Shown here: piece by piece, positions 7,356-11,441 of the stretch | How the letters are laid out: the number at the start of each line of letters is the position of its first letter | How positions within the stretch are numbered: the first letter of the stretch is position 1 | Assembly: GCA_028822885.1 (NCBI GenBank) | Contig: JAPKCP010000081.1 | Coordinates: 1 to 11,441, forward strand | DNA from: Yoonia sp. | Lineage (GTDB): Bacteria > Pseudomonadota > Alphaproteobacteria > Rhodobacterales > Rhodobacteraceae | Direction of reading: 5' to 3' | Length of the DNA stretch: 11,441 nucleotides | Notes under the pieces: model-generated | What the model was told of the DNA's origin: nothing | Database searches by the model: none | What the model saw: the letters and a program-made list of their open reading frames with translations, nothing else | Made by a program: the position numbers and the translations under genes

Positions 7356-7361
7356 ATTATA
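7356..7361 (-). promoter_or_regulatory. Candidate -10 box for the Kef-type antiporter gene
   Basis: A perfect TATAAT on the minus strand lies 65 bases upstream of the ATG at 7290, giving a leader of about 55-60 bases. No good TTGACA-like -35 box occurs at 16-19 bases spacing. The promoter may therefore need an activator, or this may be chance. Confidence 0.35.
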
Positions 7362-7415
7362 GTGTGTATTTAGGAGCTAACGGGAACAGCAAACGTTGGC
7401 CAGCCCCCTTTAGAT

Positions 7416-7751
7416 ATGAGAGTGATATGCGTTATTTTTTGTGTTTGTTGGTTTCTGATTTATGTAAGCCAGTGGTTTGCTCGCACTGGATTCAGGCGCA
7501 ACGCTGACAATTTAATCGGCAAGCTGAAGTTGCAGCATTTGCGCAGCCCCCCTGAGATGGAGGTTAAGTTCGAATATTTGCAGGCGGCTGCAAGGTGTGT
7601 CTATGGGGTTGCCCGGACGTGTCGATACTTCGCTTTGATTAAGGATATATTTATCAAACCGTGGTTTTATGCGTGGCTTAACAAGGTGTTCTTTTGGGCC
7701 AGCATGCAAGGCACGATGACGGCGCTGGCCGCTCTCAGATTTACCACCTAA
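7416..7751 (+). CDS. Doubtful small membrane-associated ORF, 111 residues
   Basis: I do not recognise this. The frame opens with a hydrophobic, cysteine-rich stretch (VICVIFCVCWFLIYV) that could be a membrane helix. A basic region and an aromatic segment (IFIKPWFYAWLNKVFFWASM) follow. Against it being real: no ribosome site precedes the ATG, codons rare elsewhere in this window (AGA, AGG, ATA, CGA) are common here, and the minus strand has an equally long open frame (7512-7769). It may be a chance frame or a remnant of a lost gene. Confidence 0.22.
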   Translation: MRVICVIFCVCWFLIYVSQWFARTGFRRNADNLIGKLKLQHLRSPPEMEVKFEYLQAAARCVYGVARTCRYFALIKDIFIKPWFYAWLNKVFFWASMQGTMTALAALRFTT

Positions 7752-7927
7752 GCCCAATATAAATGTCAAACAGACGATAGCTAAGGGGTTTATGAGTAAA
7801 GTGATGTCGAAGTTTTGGAGGATATGGCAACGGGTTAGGTGGTTACGTAGATGATGACGATGGATTGCGGCATTAAATTTGTGAAGGCGCTGCCGTCGAT
7901 GGCAAATGCAAATGATACAACGCCAAA

Positions 7928-10681
7928 TTAACCCGCTGGGAGTTGAAGCGCATAGAGTTGGCCACTTTTGACAAAGTTTAGCGCGCTATCGCCGATTGCT
8001 GTAACTTGACCACCATCAAGGGTGCTGCCAACTTCGACTTTCACGAACCGTCCGTTACCAAAACGAACAAGCGCGCGGCGATTGCCCGGCCTGCCATAAA
8101 CCCCAATGAGGTTCATATCCCCCAGACGAATGGCGTTTGAAAGCGTTGCAGCTTGCGCGACGCTGGCTGTTGTTGGCTCAGACTGACGCGCGGGCGCTGA
8201 AGCAACTGATAAGGTCGGGACGGCTGCTGCTGCCGTGGAAGCTGCTTCATTTCGTGTTTGCTGCCGGGCTGCTAAGGTTTGTGCCGATGACACAACCTGT
8301 GCAAAATTACGGGGTCGTGATCCGGGTCGTGGCGACGCCACAATCGCATTGGGCGTTGGACTGACGATTTGGCTTTGCGGTGCCGCCGCAGCGATTGACG
8401 CCACGATTGAGCTAATATCTGTTCCGCCTAACGGCACGTCAGGTGTTGCCTGTTCTTCGGCGATAAGCGCCTCGTCCTCTTCGATGGGTGGTGGGGCAAG
8501 GTCGGCTGGCCGCACAGATGGACGGAAGCCTGTAAGTGCCGGGTCAGCGAAGGGTTCGGGCGGTGGCGGCGGTACAAGGCCATCAGGACGCAGTGAAGGG
8601 CGGAATGCAGCCAGAGCGGGATCATTACCAAGTAAGTTGCCTGCCTCAGCGCTTGCATCGGGTGGTGTCGATCCGGGGCGCAACGGGGGCGTCAGTGCAG
8701 GGCTACCGTTGATAACAATGAGCCCTTCGCCCGTGGTTGCAGGCTCATCTGTCGTGGCGGCTAATTCAGGTGGCTCTGCAATAGTATCGACTGGTGCTTC
8801 AACTAGGTCACGTTCGACAGTTTCTGGTGTTTCTGGCACTGGCTCTGCTGGGACTGCGGTTGCTATCACAGGCACTTCTGGTTCTGGTCGCAACGGAGGC
8901 GTAATCTCAGGTTTACGCCCATAAATCAAAATACCAGTTGGCAAAATTGTGCCGGTCCGCGCCGCGAAAATAAACCCGCGTTCATCCCGTTGGATTGTGC
9001 GGTCTGGTGCGGTTGGGTTTTGTGGCGGCAGGATCGTTCTGTCAGGCGCTGCGATTGTGATGTCTGGGGCTGCCGGCCGCGTTGTTGGCACCACCAATGG
9101 CAACGTTGCAAATTGCAAGAGCCCGTCAAGTGATCCAGTCTCCGTGTAATTGGGCAATCTTGGTGCGCGTTGCCACACGCCTGTCGCGGCATAAATGCGA
9201 GCGGCCTCGGCTGGGCTAAGAACAGTGCCACCCCTGATGCGCGTCATGACGGGCTGCGACACCGTAGTAGCTTTGGCCGCTGCTGGCGTTTCTGTTATGG
9301 TCGGTTGTGCCAAGACTGGCGCTGCGACCTCTGCCACGTCTTGAATGGTCGGTGTGCTGAATAATCCAGCGATACCATTTTCCAAGCGGCTACTTGCCCA
9401 CATCGCTATGATGAACATGAACACCAAGAGCGCCGCGGTCATCATTAGGCCAAGATACTTTGGCTTGCCGCCAACTGCAGGCGACAATTTTCTGCCCTTT
9501 GCACCGCCAAGCGCGAAGTCGGCGTTGGTTGGCTTTTTCTCCTGCGGTTTCCTAAAGAACGTCAAGAGTGGGGCAAAACCGTTTGACTTGCTTTCGACGG
9601 TTTGAGGGTCTCGTTTCGGTCCAGCAAGTACTGGTGTATCTTCTTTGGCGGATTCTGGTTGTGACACCGTCAGCGGGCTTGGTATCGCAGGGGCGTCAGG
9701 CTCAGAGGTGGACAGGACTGGTTCAATCGGTGGCTTGGTCGTGGATGCACTGCGTGTGAAAAACGCGATTGGGTCCCGATCAGGCCGTATGTTGTCTGTT
9801 TTTTCCAGACCTTCTTTTGATTCAGGCGGTGCGGGGACACGCCTTGCGCCCGATATTTCAACAGGTCGTGAATTGGTATGGCGCGTGAAAACAGGGTCAT
9901 CTTTAGTAGGCTCATCGCCGTCTAAGGATTTGATATTCTCAACATCGGTAGGTGTTTCGTCTGTAATGGGCGCACGTTCGCGACGAAAGACTAATTCACC
10001 AACGGGGTCTGGATCTGCATTCGCTGGGGTATCTTCTGTGTCGGGTAACGGCTCGCTGTCGATGGGGTTTGGTTCGGCAGGCGGCATGTTGTCGGTCGCA
10101 GGTAGGGTCTCTGCGAAGGGGAGCTTCATGAAACCAGGCAAGGTTCCAATGCTTGGCAATATTGCTGGGCTATCATCGCGTGTAATTTCAACGTCAGGGC
10201 CCAGAACGTCACGGGCATATGCAGTTGCGCCAAAAAAGACTTCGGTGCTGAACGTAAGAGGTGCCGCCACCGCCACAAAGGTCATGGGCGCGAAGCCATG
10301 TTCTTTTGCAAATGCCTCAGCTTCATCAAGGGTTTGACGTGCAACTGCTGCGATCTGCGTACGCCCACCGGTCCGGTCAAAGTCGATGACAAGCTCGTCC
10401 AAAGGGATGGGTGTTGCGCGATCAACTGCTGCGTAGATATCGTCGATCGATGTGCGTGCTGTGTCTATTTCGATGTATTTGATTTGATCGTTGGGCAGCA
10501 ACAGCTTGGTGCGCAAACCGTCTGGTTCAAGCACTATCGCGCCGTCGCGCAGGGTTTTCATGGACGCACCCAGGTCGGCGGCGTCCAAAGTCACCTGTCC
10601 AGCGAGGGCCCAACCCCCTGTCACCCGGTGTAGCAGGCGAATCCCCTCAAGCGAGAGTGAAAGCGCAAAATTTGGCGTCAT
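7928..10681 (-). CDS. Large single-pass envelope protein with GspL/PilM-like N-terminus and GspC/PilP-like C-terminus
   Basis: This is a 917-residue protein of unknown function. Residues 1-165 alternate short strands and helices in the order of the actin-like cytoplasmic domain of GspL/PilM: FALSLSLEGIRLLHRVTGG, then GLRTKLLLPNDQIKYIEID, then RTQIAAVARQTLDEAEAFAK. Residues 170-405 are an acidic Pro-rich linker turning basic just before the membrane. One helix spans about 409-430 (LGLMMTAALLVFMFIIAMWA), placing the N-terminus in the cytoplasm. Residues 431-845 are Pro/Ala-rich with two better-structured islands, at 488-510 (LSPAEAARIYAATGVWQRAPR) and 566-592. Residues 850-917 form a compact beta domain (RLGDMNLIGVYGRPGNRRAL, then VKVEVGSTLDGGQVTAIGDS) like the GspC/PilP homology region. 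I recall similar uncharacterised proteins in Rhodobacterales. No secretin, ATPase or pilin gene is nearby. It is divergent from the SIMPL gene. The start has no strong ribosome site. Confidence 0.85.
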   Translation of the reverse strand: MTPNFALSLSLEGIRLLHRVTGGWALAGQVTLDAADLGASMKTLRDGAIVLEPDGLRTKLLLPNDQIKYIEIDTARTSIDDIYAAVDRATPIPLDELVIDFDRTGGRTQIAAVARQTLDEAEAFAKEHGFAPMTFVAVAAPLTFSTEVFFGATAYARDVLGPDVEITRDDSPAILPSIGTLPGFMKLPFAETLPATDNMPPAEPNPIDSEPLPDTEDTPANADPDPVGELVFRRERAPITDETPTDVENIKSLDGDEPTKDDPVFTRHTNSRPVEISGARRVPAPPESKEGLEKTDNIRPDRDPIAFFTRSASTTKPPIEPVLSTSEPDAPAIPSPLTVSQPESAKEDTPVLAGPKRDPQTVESKSNGFAPLLTFFRKPQEKKPTNADFALGGAKGRKLSPAVGGKPKYLGLMMTAALLVFMFIIAMWASSRLENGIAGLFSTPTIQDVAEVAAPVLAQPTITETPAAAKATTVSQPVMTRIRGGTVLSPAEAARIYAATGVWQRAPRLPNYTETGSLDGLLQFATLPLVVPTTRPAAPDITIAAPDRTILPPQNPTAPDRTIQRDERGFIFAARTGTILPTGILIYGRKPEITPPLRPEPEVPVIATAVPAEPVPETPETVERDLVEAPVDTIAEPPELAATTDEPATTGEGLIVINGSPALTPPLRPGSTPPDASAEAGNLLGNDPALAAFRPSLRPDGLVPPPPPEPFADPALTGFRPSVRPADLAPPPIEEDEALIAEEQATPDVPLGGTDISSIVASIAAAAPQSQIVSPTPNAIVASPRPGSRPRNFAQVVSSAQTLAARQQTRNEAASTAAAAVPTLSVASAPARQSEPTTASVAQAATLSNAIRLGDMNLIGVYGRPGNRRALVRFGNGRFVKVEVGSTLDGGQVTAIGDSALNFVKSGQLYALQLPAG
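8492..8920 (-). repeat. RPxxRP and TPPLRP repeats coding for the periplasmic linker
   Basis: Two related repeat types occur within the 917-residue protein. KPEITPPLRPE (residues 590-600) resembles SPALTPPLRPG (660-670). PALAAFRPSLRPDGLVP (688-704) resembles PALTGFRPSVRPADLAP (714-730), with 11 of 17 residues identical. A looser copy, SPRPGSRPRNF, lies at 783-793, and APDRTI occurs twice at 545-550 and 558-563. They look like extended polyproline-type spacer or ligand motifs. Confidence 0.7.
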
Positions 10682-10738
10682 ATGAGAGTCTTAACAGGTT
10701 CACTGCACAAGCTGGAAGGTCCTTTTCCCTACAAACGT

Positions 10739-10767
10739 CTCATACCGCGAAAAACCGCTAAATCCAA
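10739..10767 (-). promoter_or_regulatory. Candidate promoter for the 917-residue protein gene
   Basis: On the minus strand TTGGAT (10762-10767) is followed by exactly 17 bases and TATGAG (10739-10744), a partial sigma-70-type match. It would give a leader of about 50 bases to the ATG at 10681. The 168-base gap is shared with the divergent SIMPL gene. Confidence 0.3.
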
Positions 10768-10849
10768 GAGCGGGAACTAGCCCGCCAAGGATTAACACAT
10801 CAGATACGTCTAAAGGGTGAATGATACCTAAATCTGGAAAGGATTTTCT

Positions 10850-11441
10850 ATGCGACGTCTGCTTTGTCTTCTCATCTTTGCGATGTTTGCCGTTGGTTTC
10901 TCAGACCATGCAATCGCCCAAGAGATCACGGTCATTGGCACTGGCACAGTGACCGCGAAACCCGATATTTTGCGGATTGTTGTTGGTGTCGTTGCGCATG
11001 ATACACAGGCCGCTACCGCTATCGATCAAATGAGCAAAAACTTAACGAAGGTCATGGTAGCATTGTCCGACGAAGGCCTGCCGCCTGCTGATATTCAAAC
11101 CACCGGATTGCAATTATCCGAACGATATAATGATACCCGCAACGGTGATGAGCCGCCAAAGGTTGTCGCGTTCACGGCCAGTTCTGCGGTGAATATTGTT
11201 GTCCGTGATTTGGATCGTGCGGGTGGTATTTTGGATCGCCTTTTATCCGCAGGTGCCAATCAAATCGGCGGCTTGCGGTTTGATATTGATGATAAGTCGG
11301 TGCTGCTTGAACAAGCCCAAATTGCCGCAATTGCGGATGCTATTGCCAAGACAGCACTCTATGCGCGGGCTGCAAACGTGAAAGTTGGGGCGATTATGTC
11401 AATCTCAGAAGCCACGATAGGCGGCGGATATAACGGCGGTT
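10850..11441 (+). CDS. SIMPL-domain (DUF541) periplasmic protein, N-terminal part (cut by window edge)
   Basis: The frame is open from the ATG at 10850 to the window end, giving 197 codons with no stop, so the C-terminus is missing. A Sec signal peptide (MRRLLCLLIFAMFAVGF) is probably cleaved after AIA, before Q-E-I. The mature protein begins ITVIGTGTVTAKPDILRIVV, the classic opening of SIMPL/DUF541 proteins. It continues with LPPADIQTTGLQLSERY and FTASSAVNIVVRDLDRAGGI, as in that family. The visible part covers most of a typical protein of about 230-240 residues. A GGAAAGGA run at 10836-10843, about six bases before the ATG, is a good ribosome site. SIMPL proteins such as YggE/BP26 are periplasmic and have been linked to oxidative stress and oligomeric channel-like assemblies; the molecular role remains unclear. 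It is divergent from the large envelope protein. Confidence 0.92.
   Translation, partial: MRRLLCLLIFAMFAVGFSDHAIAQEITVIGTGTVTAKPDILRIVVGVVAHDTQAATAIDQMSKNLTKVMVALSDEGLPPADIQTTGLQLSERYNDTRNGDEPPKVVAFTASSAVNIVVRDLDRAGGILDRLLSAGANQIGGLRFDIDDKSVLLEQAQIAAIADAIAKTALYARAANVKVGAIMSISEATIGGGYNGG

Larger units (their letters stand above)
7291..7927. other. 637-base region with little recognisable coding content
   Basis: This lies between two same-strand genes: the end of the 917-residue protein gene (7928) and the antiporter start (7290). It contains the TATAAT at 7356-7361 (-), a doubtful 111-codon frame (7416-7751, +), a TTGACA with 17-base spacing to TGGTAA on the minus strand (7764-7769 and 7741-7746), and two overlapping very short frames (7792-7931, +). 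It seems richer in A and T than its flanks. I find no strong terminator after the 917-residue gene. It may hold gene decay debris or a small RNA. Confidence 0.5.

Noticed and set aside
7792..7931. Two tiny + strand frames (20 and 26 residues) joined by an ATGA stop-start overlap, the first preceded by AAGGGG
   Set aside because: The coupling looks attractive, but both are very short, the ribosome spacing of three bases is too tight, and the second runs into the stop codon of the opposite gene. Likely chance.
8235..8924. 229-codon open frame on the + strand
   Set aside because: Same reason: the low-complexity Ser/Gly translation is antisense to the Pro-rich repeats of the large envelope protein.
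9645..10337. 230-codon open frame on the + strand
   Set aside because: It lies wholly opposite the 917-residue protein gene; its Ser/Gly-rich translation is the mirror of Pro/Ala-rich coding sequence, and there is no ribosome site or domain.

Overview
The window looks like chromosomal DNA from a Rhodobacterales alphaproteobacterium of the Roseobacter group. The evidence is a ferredoxin closely resembling Rhodobacter capsulatus ferredoxin VI, roseobacter-style CobS/CobT, and a long proline-rich single-pass membrane protein with an N-terminal and C-terminal pattern I associate with this order. GC content is moderate. I see no rRNA, tRNA, insertion sequence, phage gene or CRISPR array. All assignments rest on reading the sequence and on remembered family patterns; no database search was run.

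Layout. At 1-203 (-) lies the start of a small two-helix membrane protein cut by the window edge. A 323-base gap follows, with an unusually structured leader, then degP (527-2029, +), a periplasmic Do/HtrA serine protease that ends in a strong hairpin terminator. Convergent to it is a small lipoprotein with a peptidoglycan-binding-like C-terminus (2081-2614, -). Divergent from that is fdxE (2809-3132, +), whose stop codon abuts a broken secreted-protein gene (3133-3460, +) that appears frameshifted and internally deleted. Next come two genes of the cobalamin lower-ligand pathway in divergent orientation, cobS (3534-4301, -) and cobT (4379-5395, +), sharing a 77-base control region with an 8-bp inverted repeat. 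cobT ends inside the stop codon of a convergent Kef-type cation/proton antiporter gene (5392-7290, -).

A 637-base region (7291-7927) then separates the antiporter from a 917-residue protein (7928-10681, -). It holds a perfect TATAAT box for the antiporter and only weak small reading frames. The 917-residue protein is the most interesting item. Its N-terminal domain reads like the actin-like cytoplasmic domain of GspL/PilM, followed by a charged linker, one membrane helix, about 415 residues of Pro/Ala-rich periplasmic sequence with RPxxRP repeats, and a C-terminal domain reminiscent of the GspC/PilP homology region. No other secretion or pilus gene is present. Divergent from it is the 5' part of a SIMPL (DUF541) periplasmic protein gene (10850 to the window end, +).

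Functionally, DegP, the lipoprotein, the SIMPL protein and the large transmembrane protein all act at or across the envelope. CobS and CobT carry out consecutive late steps of cobalamin nucleotide-loop assembly. The ferredoxin probably serves iron-sulfur assembly or a cytochrome P450-type electron chain.
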